The position numbers and the translations under genes were made by a program. Shown piece by piece: positions 1 through 8,680 of a DNA stretch of 42,977 nucleotides. Source of the DNA: Pseudomonadales bacterium (lineage in GTDB: Bacteria; Pseudomonadota; Gammaproteobacteria; Pseudomonadales; UBA5518); assembly GCA_022072145.1 (NCBI GenBank), contig JAJVIG010000056.1:1-42977 (forward strand). Direction: 5' to 3'. Below the pieces are notes generated by a model. It saw only the letters and a list, made by a program, of their open reading frames with translations, searched no databases and had not been told where the DNA came from. Position 1 is the first letter of the stretch. Every line of letters starts with the position of its first letter.

Positions 1-2
1 CG

Positions 3-281
3 GCGGCGCTGCTGATCGATCCGGTGGAGTTTGCCGAACTGGCGCCGGCGTGGCCCGCACCGCTGCCGGTTCCGGTGATCGAGATCCTGCGCCCGGCGCT
101 CGCCGCCCGGCGGCCGCCGCCCGCGGCGCCCGCCGGCACCGGGTCGGCGCCGTATCGCCGGCTGGTGATCGATGTGGCGAGCAGCGAACCGTTCGGCGTC
201 GAGACGCTGCTCACGCGGCGCGTGCGCGGCTGGCTCGCTACGCTGGCGCCTGTGCCCGCTGCCGCAGCAGACGCCGATTGA
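3..281 (+). CDS. C-terminal part of an unidentified protein (5' end outside window)
   Basis: An open frame runs in from the left edge and stops at 279-281. It encodes about 92 residues beginning AALLIDPVEF, with an Ala/Pro-rich linker in the middle and a more ordered tail containing YRRLVIDVASSEPFGVETLL. I do not recognise the family. The gene converges on murU and their 3' ends overlap by about 44 bases, which is unusual but possible in such compact GC-rich DNA. Codons are rich in G/C at the third position, as in neighbouring genes, which supports real coding. Internal GTG codons could create shorter products, but the frame is open to the edge, so it is treated as partial. Function unknown. 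Confidence 0.5.
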   Translation, partial: AALLIDPVEFAELAPAWPAPLPVPVIEILRPALAARRPPPAAPAGTGSAPYRRLVIDVASSEPFGVETLLTRRVRGWLATLAPVPAAAADAD

Positions 282-936
282 GCGCCTCGTAGCGCTCGGG
301 GGTACCCACGTCCTCCCAGTCGCCGCTCCACAGCTCGCCGCCCAGGCGCCCGGCGCCGGCCGCGCGCCGCAGCGGTTCGCGCAGCGGGAACACGTCCTCG
401 TCCCAGCCGTCGAGCAACGCCGGCGACAGCAGCGCGACGCCCGCGTAGGTGCAGCGCCTCGCGTCGGCGGCCAGCCCGACCCGGCCGGTCGCATCGAGAC
501 TGAAATCGCCCGCGGCATGCTGCGGCGGGTTGGGCACCAGCACCAGGTGCCCGAGGCTGGACGGCCCCAGCCGGATCCCCGCCAGGCGCTGCAGCGGGTA
601 GTCGGTCCAGATGTCTCCGGCGACGAGCAGGAACGGATCGGTGCCGAGCAGCGGCAACGCACGGCGGATGCCGCCGCCGGTGTCGAGCGGCGTGCCCGGC
701 TCACGGCTGTAGGCGATGCGCGCACCGAACGCGCTGCCGTCGCCGAGCACCTGTTCGATCTGGTCGCCGAGCCACGAGACGTTGATCACCAGCTCGCGCA
801 CGCCGGCGGCCACCAGCGCCTCGACGTGGTAGCCGATCATCGGCTTGCCGGCGAGCGCCAGCAGCGGCTTCGGCGTGCGCTCGGTGAGCGGGCGCAGCCG
901 CGTGCCGAGTCCGGCGGCGAGGATCATCGCCTTCAT
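238..936 (-). CDS. murU: N-acetylmuramate alpha-1-phosphate uridylyltransferase MurU
   Basis: This 232-aa protein is a small sugar-phosphate nucleotidyltransferase. The N-terminus has the nucleotide-binding signature AAGLGTRLRP followed by TPKPLL (residues 7-26), then a GDIWTD metal-site segment near residue 107 and WEDVGTPERY near the C-terminus. The family is cytoplasmic and transfers UMP from UTP to MurNAc-1-phosphate, giving UDP-MurNAc in the recycling route that bypasses de novo MurNAc synthesis. The assignment to MurU rather than another NDP-sugar pyrophosphorylase rests on its length and on the adjacent kinase amgK, whose stop codon overlaps the murU start by 4 bases (ATGA), implying translational coupling. 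The position next to lptD matches the arrangement known in Pseudomonas. Confidence 0.88.
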   Translation of the reverse strand: MKAMILAAGLGTRLRPLTERTPKPLLALAGKPMIGYHVEALVAAGVRELVINVSWLGDQIEQVLGDGSAFGARIAYSREPGTPLDTGGGIRRALPLLGTDPFLLVAGDIWTDYPLQRLAGIRLGPSSLGHLVLVPNPPQHAAGDFSLDATGRVGLAADARRCTYAGVALLSPALLDGWDEDVFPLREPLRRAAGAGRLGGELWSGDWEDVGTPERYEALNRRLLRQRAQAPA

Positions 937-1949
937 GCGTCGCGGTACCAGTCCTGCGTGCGCGCCACCGGCAGCACGCGCGCGGCGAACCAGCGCCCGA
1001 AATCGGCCGTCGCCGGATGCGCCAGCGCCACCCCGAGCGTGTAGCGCATCACCAGCGGCAGGTCGCGCAGGTAGCCGGGCTTGCCGTCACGCAGCCACAA
1101 CCGCGCGAAGATGCCGAGCACCTTGATGTGCCGCTGCAGCCCCATCCAGTCGAACCAGCGCAGGAAGGTGTCCGTGCCGACCGCCTCCGGCAGCGTGCCG
1201 GCGGCGCGCGCGCGCACCGCGAAATCCCGCGCCCAGCCCGTCACGCGTTCGGGGGGCCACGCCACGTAACAGTCGCGCAGCAGCGATACCAGGTCGTAGG
1301 TCAGCGGACCGACCACCGCGTCCTGGAAGTCGATCACCCCGATCCCCGCCCCGGGCAGCAACATCAGGTTGCGCGAGTGGTAATCGCGGTGCACGAAGAC
1401 CTGCGGCTGCTCGAGCGCGCTGGCGATCAGGCGGTCGAACAGCGCGCGCAGCAGGGCCGCTTCGGCGGCGTCCGGGGTGATGCCGAGCAGATTTTCCAGG
1501 TACCAGTGCGCAAACAGCGCCAGTTCCTGTTCCAGCAGCGCCGCCGAATACGGCGGCAGCGGCCAGCCCGCGTGCGTGGTGGCGGCCGCCTGCACGTGCA
1601 GCAGGGTGTCCAGCGCGCGTGCATAGAGCGCATCGACACTGGCCTCGTCGAGCGCGCCGAGCAGCAGCGTGTCACCGAGGTCCTCGAGCAGCAGGAAACC
1701 CTCGGCTTCCGCGTGCGCCAGCACCTGCGGGGCGTGCACGCCGGAGGCGCGCAGCAGTGCGGCGATGTGCGTGAACTCGAGGTTGCGCTCCTTGTCGGGC
1801 GGGGCGAACACCGCGATGCGCGTCGGCGCACAGCCCGCGAGGCGGAAATAGCGGCGGAAGCTCGCGTCCCCGGCCACCGGAACCAGCCGCAGGGTTTCGC
1901 CCGGCAGCGCCTCGACCCGATTCGCGCACCAGCGCAGCAAGGCATCCAT
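933..1949 (-). CDS. amgK: N-acetylmuramate/N-acetylglucosamine kinase AmgK
   Basis: A 338-aa aminoglycoside-phosphotransferase-fold kinase. The catalytic loop reads VHRDYHSRNL (around residues 185-194) and the metal-binding DFQD follows at about 206-209; the N-terminal lobe contains LVPVAGDASFRRYFR. AmgK phosphorylates the anomeric hydroxyl of MurNAc (and GlcNAc) released during cell-wall turnover and hands MurNAc-1-P to MurU, encoded immediately downstream with a 4-base overlap. The start at 1949 (MDALLRW) is chosen because homologues begin near this point and the upstream extension to 2324 is low-complexity Arg/Ala/Pro sequence running across the lptD promoter region. No strong ribosome-binding site is seen. 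The gene is divergent from lptD, with about 200 bases between them. Confidence 0.85.
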   Translation of the reverse strand: MDALLRWCANRVEALPGETLRLVPVAGDASFRRYFRLAGCAPTRIAVFAPPDKERNLEFTHIAALLRASGVHAPQVLAHAEAEGFLLLEDLGDTLLLGALDEASVDALYARALDTLLHVQAAATTHAGWPLPPYSAALLEQELALFAHWYLENLLGITPDAAEAALLRALFDRLIASALEQPQVFVHRDYHSRNLMLLPGAGIGVIDFQDAVVGPLTYDLVSLLRDCYVAWPPERVTGWARDFAVRARAAGTLPEAVGTDTFLRWFDWMGLQRHIKVLGIFARLWLRDGKPGYLRDLPLVMRYTLGVALAHPATADFGRWFAARVLPVARTQDWYRDA

Positions 1950-2039
1950 CGCCGATCCGCTTCTCCGCAGTTCACCACAGGGGGGGCGGCCGCCGCGCCG
2001 GGCGCGTGCCGCCAGTCGATCCACGCGGCGCGATGCCGC

Positions 2040-2045
2040 TATAAT
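2040..2045 (+). promoter_or_regulatory. Candidate -10 box for the lptD operon
   Basis: A perfect TATAAT lies about 100 bases upstream of the lptD start in otherwise very GC-rich DNA. The region 17-19 bases upstream has no good TTGACA match, so the -35 element is weak or an activator is needed. The amgK-lptD gap (1950-2146) holds no gene I can support. Confidence 0.45.
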
Positions 2046-2146
2046 GCGGGCCTTGGCCGGGGCGTGGTGCATTATCCACGCCATGCCGCAAACGAAAAGG
2101 TCCGCGATGCGGCGGCCAATCCCTCCGAGGACCGGATCCCGACCGA

Positions 2147-4714
2147 ATGCAGAACCAGCGTCTTCTCCTCCTGCCCTGCGTGATCGCGGGAATCTGCGCC
2201 GCGCTCGCCGCCGGGGCGGCGAGCGCGGGCGACGGCGAGTGGAACTGCGGCGCGGACGCCGGCGGTGGCTGGCACTGCGTGCCCGCCGCTGCGGGGGCGA
2301 CGGGCACCCGCCTGCCGGCGGCATCGCGCACGACCGGGACCGCCGCAGCGCCCGATCTGCCCGCGGCCGCCGATGCCGGCACGCTCGCGCAATCGATGGA
2401 CTGGGTCCGCTTCGAACGCCTCAGCCCCGAACAGCGCTCGGCGCTTTCGGCCCAGTGCGCGGGTGCCTACGTGGAGCCGCCGGTCGAAGACGCCGGGCAG
2501 GACACGACGGTACTCGGCACGATCCACGCCTACGCGGCCGAATCCGAACTGCTGCAGAACCCCGAGACGGCCAGCTTCGCGGGCGACGTCTCGCTGCGCC
2601 AGGACGAGCGGCGCATGCGGGCCGACCGCGCGACGTACCTGCGCGCCGAAGAGCGCATCGACATCAGCGGCAACGTGCAGTACCGCGAGCCGGGGCTGCT
2701 GGTGCGCGGCGATTCGGCCTCGCTGGACACCGCGCGCAACGCCGGCGAAGTGCGCGCGGCGCGCTTCGTGATGCACGCCGAGCACGCGCGCGGCGAGGCG
2801 GCGCTCGCGCGGCGCAACACCGACGGCAGCCTCGACCTCACCGAAACCGTCTACACGCAGTGCGAGCCCGGGCGCGACGACTGGCAGCTCGCGGCCGACA
2901 CGCTGCACCTCGACCGCGAGCGCGGCCTGGGCACGGCGCGCAACGCGCGCCTCGAGGTGGGCGGAATCCCGGTGCTGTACACGCCGTACCTGCGCTTCCC
3001 GATCGACGACCGCCGCATGAGCGGCCTGCTGTGGCCGTCGGTGACGAGTTCCTCGCGCAACGGGCTCGACTTCACGGTACCGTACTACTTCAACCTCGCG
3101 CCGAACTACGATGCCACGCTGGTGCCACGCTACACGGCCGATCGCGGCACGCTGCTAGGTGGCGAAGTCCGCTACCTGAACCGCTGGAGCCAGTGGAGCG
3201 CCAACGGCGCCTTCCTCGGCAACGACGACCAGGCCGACCGCGACCGCTGGATCGCGGGGCTGGAGCATGCCGGCTCCCCGCTGCCGGGGATGGCGACGCG
3301 CATCAGCTACACCGAGGTGAGCGATGAGGACTACCTGCGCGACCTGAGCTCGACCGGCCTCGACGTCAAGCGCTCGACGCACCTGTCGCAGGCGGCCCAG
3401 CTCGCCTATCGCGCCGGCGATCGCTGGCTGCTCGGCGCGACCGTGCAGCAATACCAGCTGCTCGACCCCGAACTGGCAGAGCCCTACCGCATGCGTCCGC
3501 GGCTGCAGCTCGACCGCGCGCCGAGCGGTGAACCGTTCGCGTTCGACTACGGTCTCAGCGGCGAGATGACCGTGTTCGACCACCAGGACCCGAGCGCGCT
3601 GACCGGCGAGCGCCTGTACCTCGAACCGCGCATCGCGTTCCCGATGGAGTGGACAGCGTTGTTCCTGCGCCCCACGCTCGGCTACCAGATGATCGGCTAC
3701 CGACTCGACGAGCAGGCCTACGGCGGCGATTCGCCGGCGGTGGCGGCGCCGATGGCGAGCCTCGACAGCGGCTATTTCCTCGAGCGCGACACGCAGCTGT
3801 TCGGCCGCGGCTTCCTGCAGACGCTGGAACCGCGCGTCTTCTACCTGTGGGTGGACCACGAGGACCACGGCGACGTGCCGAATTTCGACTCCTCCGACCT
3901 GACGTTCACCTTCAACCAGCTGTTCCGCCACACGCGCTTCAGCGGCCACGACCGCATCGCCGACGCCGACCAGGCATCGCTCAGCGTGACCTCGCGGCTG
4001 ATCGCCGCCGACGACGGCCGCGAACTGCTGACCGCCAGCATCGGCCAGATCTTCTATTTCGAGGACCGTCGCGTGACGGTCTGCGACGGCTCGGTGCGCA
4101 CCAGCGACAAGCCCGGCTGCCGCGGCCCGCAACCGCTGCCCGGCGTGCTGCCGGTAAACCGCCACCCGGTGGCCGACCCGCTCGCCTCGAGCTCGCAGGT
4201 CGCCGCCGAGGTGCAGGTGCGGCCCTCGCAGGCGCTGTGGCTGAGCGGTACCACGCTGCTGGACACCCGCAGCGACCGCATCGACGAGGGTGGCGTGCTG
4301 ATGCACTGGAGCCCGCTCGCGGACACCGTGCTCAACGTCGGCTACCGCTACCGGCGCGAACAGCAGTCCTTCGACCTCGCGGGCCGCCCGATCGACGAGA
4401 ACATCGACCAGGCCGACGTGTCGGCCGCGTTGCCGGTGGCCGGCAACTGGCGGGTCTTCGCGCGTTACCAGTACGATTTCACGAACGACCAGAACCTGGA
4501 AGCGCTGGCGGGGCTAGAGTACAGCGCGTGCTGCTGGGCCGTGCGCATGGTCTACCAGGAAGGGCTCGACTGGGACGAGGGGCGCGACTACGGCTTCTAC
4601 CTCCAGTTCGTGCTGCGCGGGCTGGGCGGACTGGGCAAGGACATCGACCAGCTGCTGCAGAACAGCATCTTCGGTTTTGGCGAACGACGGGAGGCAGGCG
4701 GTCTTGCGTACTGA
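2147..4714 (+). CDS. lptD: LPS-assembly protein LptD (outer-membrane LPS translocon)
   Basis: An 855-aa outer-membrane beta-barrel protein. A signal peptide (about residues 1-27, ending AGAASA) is followed by a Cys-containing linker, an OstA/LptA-like domain (roughly 120-290) and a long barrel domain rich in alternating aromatic strands. The four cysteines used for the two interdomain disulfides in this family appear conserved: C34 (WNC), C239 (YTQC) and the adjacent pair C795-C796 (SACCW). LptD with the lipoprotein LptE (not in this window) inserts lipopolysaccharide into the outer leaflet. surA, which encodes a chaperone needed to fold LptD, starts inside the end of this gene. Upstream starts were excluded because the signal peptide begins cleanly at MQNQRLLLL. 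Confidence 0.96.
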   Translation: MQNQRLLLLPCVIAGICAALAAGAASAGDGEWNCGADAGGGWHCVPAAAGATGTRLPAASRTTGTAAAPDLPAAADAGTLAQSMDWVRFERLSPEQRSALSAQCAGAYVEPPVEDAGQDTTVLGTIHAYAAESELLQNPETASFAGDVSLRQDERRMRADRATYLRAEERIDISGNVQYREPGLLVRGDSASLDTARNAGEVRAARFVMHAEHARGEAALARRNTDGSLDLTETVYTQCEPGRDDWQLAADTLHLDRERGLGTARNARLEVGGIPVLYTPYLRFPIDDRRMSGLLWPSVTSSSRNGLDFTVPYYFNLAPNYDATLVPRYTADRGTLLGGEVRYLNRWSQWSANGAFLGNDDQADRDRWIAGLEHAGSPLPGMATRISYTEVSDEDYLRDLSSTGLDVKRSTHLSQAAQLAYRAGDRWLLGATVQQYQLLDPELAEPYRMRPRLQLDRAPSGEPFAFDYGLSGEMTVFDHQDPSALTGERLYLEPRIAFPMEWTALFLRPTLGYQMIGYRLDEQAYGGDSPAVAAPMASLDSGYFLERDTQLFGRGFLQTLEPRVFYLWVDHEDHGDVPNFDSSDLTFTFNQLFRHTRFSGHDRIADADQASLSVTSRLIAADDGRELLTASIGQIFYFEDRRVTVCDGSVRTSDKPGCRGPQPLPGVLPVNRHPVADPLASSSQVAAEVQVRPSQALWLSGTTLLDTRSDRIDEGGVLMHWSPLADTVLNVGYRYRREQQSFDLAGRPIDENIDQADVSAALPVAGNWRVFARYQYDFTNDQNLEALAGLEYSACCWAVRMVYQEGLDWDEGRDYGFYLQFVLRGLGGLGKDIDQLLQNSIFGFGERREAGGLAY

Positions 4715-6014
4715 CACGAACTCGGGAACGAAGCGGCTGGGCGCGGCGCTGGCGGTGCTGCTGTGCTGGCTGGGCGCGAGTGCGGGCGCACTGGCGCAGG
4801 TGCAGCCGCTGGATCGGGTGGTCGCGATCGTCGACGACGACATCATCCTCGCCAGCGAGTACCAGAACCGGCTGCGCCAGGTGATGGAGAACATCGCGCG
4901 GCAGAACATCGAGCAGCCGCCGCAGGAAGTCGTGGCGCGGCAGGTGCTCGACCGCCTGGTGCTCGAGCACATCCAGCTGCGCATGGGCGAGCGCGCCGGC
5001 GTGCGCATCAGCGACGAGCAGCTGAACGAGGCGATGAACGGCATGGCGAGCCAGAACGGCATGAGCCTGGAGCAGTTCCGCGCGCGCGTCGAGGCGGACG
5101 GCGGCTCCTACACGGCGGTGCGCGAGCAGGTGCGCCAGGAGATGATCCTCTCGCGCGTGCAGCAGGGCAACGTGCGCAGCCGGGTGCAGGTAACGGAGCG
5201 CGAAGTCGACGATTTCCTCGCCTCCGAGGAAGGCCAGAAGCGCACCGCGGCGGTCTACCACATCGGACACCTGCTGCTGCCGCTGGGCAAGGACGCCACG
5301 CTCGAGGACGAGCAGGCCGCGAGCACGTACATGCAGAGCCTGCGCGAGCGGCTCACCGGCGGCGACGCCTTCGAGCGCTTCGTGCGCGCACCCGACACCT
5401 CGCGTCACGCGCTGACCGGCGGCGACCTCGGCTGGCGCCTCGCGAGCGACCTGCCGAGCGTGTTCAGCGACACCGTGCCGGCGCTCACCGTCGGCGCGAT
5501 CTCCGAGCCGGTGCGCAGCCCCAGTGGACTGCACCTCGTCAAGCTGTTCGAGAAGCGTGGCGGCGGCGAACAGATGACGCAACAGACCCGCGTGCGTCAC
5601 ATCCTGGTCAAGCCGTCGGAGATCCGCAGCGACGAGCAGGCGCGCGAACTCGCGCAGAGCCTGCGCGAGCGGGCCGCCGCGGGGGAGGACTTCGCCAGGC
5701 TCGCGCGCGAGTTCTCCGAGGACATCGGGTCGGCGCTCGAGGGCGGCGACCTGGGCTGGACCAACCCGGGCCAGATGGTGCCGGAGTTCGAGCAGGTCAT
5801 GGACCAGACCGGCGCCGGCGAGCTCAGCGCGCCGTTTCGCAGCAATTTCGGCTGGCACGTATTGCGCGTCGAGGAGCGGCGCACCGAGGATCTCAGCGAC
5901 GAGATGCGCCGCAACCAGGCGCGCAACATCCTCTTCGGCCAGAAGTACGACGACGAGCTGAACAGCTGGTTGCAGAAGATCCGGGACGAGGCCTTTGTCG
6001 AGATCAAGATCTGA
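4704..6014 (+). CDS. surA: Periplasmic chaperone / peptidyl-prolyl isomerase SurA
   Basis: A 436-aa exported protein. A signal peptide (residues 1-31, ending SAGALA) precedes the SurA N-terminal chaperone domain ([18 protein letters not shown] onward) and two parvulin-type rotamase domains, about 182-283 (begins [12 protein letters not shown]) and 294-395 (begins [11 protein letters not shown]). SurA delivers unfolded outer-membrane proteins, including LptD, to the BAM machinery. I chose TTG at 4704 because GGGAGG lies 9 bases upstream and the signal peptide starts there; another TTG at 4677 would add nine residues. The start overlaps the last codons of lptD, so the two are probably translationally coupled. 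The C-terminal helix ([13 protein letters not shown]) matches the family end. Confidence 0.95.
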   Translation: MRTDTNSGTKRLGAALAVLLCWLGASAGALAQVQPLDRVVAIVDDDIILASEYQNRLRQVMENIARQNIEQPPQEVVARQVLDRLVLEHIQLRMGERAGVRISDEQLNEAMNGMASQNGMSLEQFRARVEADGGSYTAVREQVRQEMILSRVQQGNVRSRVQVTEREVDDFLASEEGQKRTAAVYHIGHLLLPLGKDATLEDEQAASTYMQSLRERLTGGDAFERFVRAPDTSRHALTGGDLGWRLASDLPSVFSDTVPALTVGAISEPVRSPSGLHLVKLFEKRGGGEQMTQQTRVRHILVKPSEIRSDEQARELAQSLRERAAAGEDFARLAREFSEDIGSALEGGDLGWTNPGQMVPEFEQVMDQTGAGELSAPFRSNFGWHVLRVEERRTEDLSDEMRRNQARNILFGQKYDDELNSWLQKIRDEAFVEIKI

Positions 6015-7002
6015 GCAGGACGCACTGCCGATCGCGCTGACCCCGGGCGAGCCGGCCGGGGTCGGGCCGGAACTCGTGCTGGCGCTGGCGCAGGAAGGAT
6101 TCGACTTCCCGCTGGTCGCGATCGCCGACCCGGGGATGCTCGCCGAGCGCGCACGCCTGCTCGGCCTGCCGCTCGAACTGCTGCCCCCCGACCCCCTGCC
6201 CTCGCCGCCACGCACGCTGCGCGTGCTGCCGGTGCCGCTGGCGCGCCCGGTCACGCCCGGTCGGCTGGATCCGGCCAATGCCGCCGGCGTCGTCGCCACA
6301 TTGCAGGCCGCGGTCGACGGCTGTGTGCAGGGACGCTTCGCGGCGCTGGTGACCGGCCCGGTGCACAAGGGCGTGATCAACGAGGCCGGCATCGCGTTCA
6401 CTGGCCACACCGAGTTCCTGGCGGCCGCAACCGGCACGCCGCGCGTGGTGATGATGCTGGCCACGCCCGAATTGCGCGTGGCGCTGGCGACCACGCACGT
6501 ACCGCTGCGTGCGGTGCCGGCGCTGATCACGCGCGCCCTGCTCGAGGAGGTGCTGCGCATCCTGCACCACGACCTGCGTCAGCAGTTCGGGATCGCACAC
6601 CCGCGCGTGCTGGTCACGGGGCTGAACCCGCACGCCGGCGAGGGCGGGCACCTGGGGCGCGAGGAGATCGAGGTGATCACGCCGGTGCTGGAGGCGCTGT
6701 GCGCCCAGGGCATGGACCTCGCGGGCCCCCTGCCCGCCGACACGCTGTTCACGCCCGTGCAGCTGCGCACGGCCGACGCGGTGCTCGCGATGTACCACGA
6801 CCAGGGCCTGCCGGTGCTGAAACACCTCGGCTTCGGCCAGTCCGTGAACATCACGCTCGGGCTGCCGATCGTGCGCACCTCGGTCGATCACGGCACCGCG
6901 CTCGATCGCGCGGGCAGCGGCACGGCCGATGCAGGCAGCCTGCGCTGCGCGCTGCGCACCGCGCGCGAGATGGTGCGCGCGCGCGCCGCGGGCGCACGCT
7001 GA
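5995..7002 (+). CDS. pdxA: 4-hydroxythreonine-4-phosphate dehydrogenase PdxA
   Basis: A 335-aa enzyme of the DXP-dependent pyridoxal-5'-phosphate pathway; it oxidises 4-phosphohydroxy-L-threonine with NAD(P)+. The N-terminus carries the hallmark [12 protein letters not shown], and the divalent-metal histidines of the family are visible as H168 (TTHVPL), H213 (NPHAGEGG) and H268 ([16 protein letters not shown]); [10 protein letters not shown] follows near the end. Length matches E. coli PdxA (329 aa). No ATG precedes the conserved N-terminus, so a TTG at 5995 inside the end of surA is the likeliest start, with a GAGG close upstream. The stop codon shares one base with the rsmA start. The order surA-pdxA-rsmA-apaH is the standard gammaproteobacterial operon. 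Confidence 0.95.
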   Translation: MSRSRSEQDALPIALTPGEPAGVGPELVLALAQEGFDFPLVAIADPGMLAERARLLGLPLELLPPDPLPSPPRTLRVLPVPLARPVTPGRLDPANAAGVVATLQAAVDGCVQGRFAALVTGPVHKGVINEAGIAFTGHTEFLAAATGTPRVVMMLATPELRVALATTHVPLRAVPALITRALLEEVLRILHHDLRQQFGIAHPRVLVTGLNPHAGEGGHLGREEIEVITPVLEALCAQGMDLAGPLPADTLFTPVQLRTADAVLAMYHDQGLPVLKHLGFGQSVNITLGLPIVRTSVDHGTALDRAGSGTADAGSLRCALRTAREMVRARAAGAR

Positions 7003-7808
7003 TGCGCCACCCCGGCCGGGCGCACCGGCCGCGCAAGCGCTTCGGCCAGAACTTCCTGGTCGACCGGCACATGATCGACCGCATCGAGCGCGCGATCGAC
7101 CCGCGCGCCACTGAGACTATCGCCGAGATCGGCCCCGGCCTCGGCGCGCTGACGCGCCCGCTGATCGCCAGCGGGGCGCACCTGCACCTGGTCGAACTCG
7201 ACCGCGACCTCGTCGCGCGCTGGCAGGCGCAGGCCGGCGAGCGGCTCGCGGTGCACGCGGCCGACGCGCTCGACTTCGACTTCCGCGCGCTGGCGCCGCA
7301 GTCCGGTGGGCTGCGCATCGTCGGCAACCTGCCGTACAACATCTCGACCCCGCTGCTGTTCCACCTGCTCGCGCAGGACGACTGCATCCACGACATGCAC
7401 TTCATGCTGCAGCGCGAGGTGGTGGCACGGCTGGCGGCGGAGCCGGGATCGGCCGACTACGGCCGCCTCGGCGTGATGGTGCAGTACCGCTGCCTCGTGC
7501 AACCGCTGTTCGACGTGCCCCCGCACGCCTTCGACCCGCCGCCGCGCGTGGTCTCGGCGGTGGTGCGGCTGCTGCCGCAGCCGTTCGTGCATGGGCGCGC
7601 CGACGACTACCGGATGCTCGCGAAGGTGGTCAGGGAAGCCTTCGGCCAGCGCCGCAAGACGCTGCGCAACGCGCTGTCGGCCGTGCTCGATGCCGCCGCG
7701 CTGCAGCAGCTGGGAATCGACCCGTCACGACGGCCGGAAACACTGCACGTCGCGGAGTTCGTCGCCATTGCGAACGCGGCCTCGCGCGCCGCGCCGGAGC
7801 ACGCCTGA
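7002..7808 (+). CDS. rsmA: 16S rRNA dimethyladenosine transferase RsmA (KsgA)
   Basis: A 268-aa SAM-dependent methyltransferase that dimethylates the two adjacent adenines in helix 45 of 16S rRNA late in small-subunit assembly. The N-terminal RKRFGQNFLVD is the family signature; the SAM-binding motif I reads EIGPGLGALT (around residues 43-52), and the catalytic NLPYNIST follows at about 109. The C-terminal RNA-binding helical domain includes FGQRRKTLRNAL. Start at 7002 was selected because the signature begins immediately downstream and it overlaps the pdxA stop by one base; longer frames upstream run antisense to nothing and lie inside pdxA. It is followed directly by apaH (one-base overlap). 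Confidence 0.96.
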   Translation: MRHPGRAHRPRKRFGQNFLVDRHMIDRIERAIDPRATETIAEIGPGLGALTRPLIASGAHLHLVELDRDLVARWQAQAGERLAVHAADALDFDFRALAPQSGGLRIVGNLPYNISTPLLFHLLAQDDCIHDMHFMLQREVVARLAAEPGSADYGRLGVMVQYRCLVQPLFDVPPHAFDPPPRVVSAVVRLLPQPFVHGRADDYRMLAKVVREAFGQRRKTLRNALSAVLDAAALQQLGIDPSRRPETLHVAEFVAIANAASRAAPEHA

Positions 7809-8614
7809 TGGCCACCTACGCGATCGGCGACGTGCAGGGCTGCTTCGAGCCGCTGCAGCGCCTGCTCGAAACACTGCGCTTCGACCCGGCCGCGGACCGC
7901 CTCTGGTTCGCCGGCGACCTGGTCAACCGTGGCCCCGACTCGCTCGCGGTGCTGCGCTTCGTGCACGGTCTGGGCGAGCGCGCGGTCACCGTGCTCGGCA
8001 ACCACGACCTGCACCTGCTCGCGGTGGCCGATGGCGTGCGCAAGCCCACGCGCAAGGATTCGCTGAATGCCATCCTCGAGGCGCCGGACCGCGAACCGCT
8101 GCTCGCGTGGCTGCGCGCCTGCCCGCTGGTGCATCGTGAACCGGTCTACCCGCACCTGATGGTGCACGCGGGCATCCCGCCGCAGTGGGACGCCGACCAG
8201 GCGGTGGCGCTGGCGCAGGAAGTGGAGTGCACGCTGCGCGGACCGCGCTACGGGGAGTTCCTGCACCACATGTACGGCAACGTCCCCGACACCTGGGACG
8301 AAACGCTGACGGGCGTCGAGCGCTTGCGCCTGATCACGAACTACCTCACGCGCATGCGCTTCTGCTCGCCCGACGGCCGGCTCGACCTCGACAACAAGGG
8401 CAAGCCGGAGGACGCCAATCCGGGCTTCGCGCCATGGTTCACCTATGCCGGGCGGCGCAGCGCCGCCACCCCGGTCGTCTTCGGCCACTGGGCCGCGCTG
8501 GAAGGCGAGCCGGGAGTGCCCGGGGTGCACGCCCTCGATACCGGCTGCGTCTGGGGCGGAAGGCTGCGTGCGCTGCGCCTCGACGACGACCGGCTGTTCC
8601 ACTGCGACTGCTGA
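7808..8614 (+). CDS. apaH: Symmetrical bis(5'-nucleosyl)-tetraphosphatase ApaH
   Basis: A 268-aa metallophosphoesterase that cleaves Ap4A symmetrically into two ADP and, in enterobacteria, removes Np4 caps from RNA. The dimetal-site motifs are in order: GDVQGC (7-12), GDLVNRGPDS (about 37-46), GNHDLHLL (about 67-74) and later histidines at MVHAGIPPQW and FGHWAALEG. Length and the C-terminal LDTGCVWGG match the family. It is the last gene of the lptD-surA-pdxA-rsmA-apaH run; the start codon ATG shares a base with the rsmA stop. ApgA or folA, often next in other species, is not here; cca follows after a 66-base gap. Confidence 0.96.
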   Translation: MATYAIGDVQGCFEPLQRLLETLRFDPAADRLWFAGDLVNRGPDSLAVLRFVHGLGERAVTVLGNHDLHLLAVADGVRKPTRKDSLNAILEAPDREPLLAWLRACPLVHREPVYPHLMVHAGIPPQWDADQAVALAQEVECTLRGPRYGEFLHHMYGNVPDTWDETLTGVERLRLITNYLTRMRFCSPDGRLDLDNKGKPEDANPGFAPWFTYAGRRSAATPVVFGHWAALEGEPGVPGVHALDTGCVWGGRLRALRLDDDRLFHCDC

Positions 8615-8680
8615 GCCCCGGCGCCCCGGGGCGACTTGCTAGACTGTCGGGGTTTCTCCTTCGATCCACGGGCGGCAAGC

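Noticed and set aside
4479..6560. A 693-codon minus-strand frame antisense to surA and pdxA
   Set aside because: It is the mirror of real genes in very GC-rich DNA; its translation is Arg/Ser/Ala-rich low-complexity sequence, while surA and pdxA have full family motifs.
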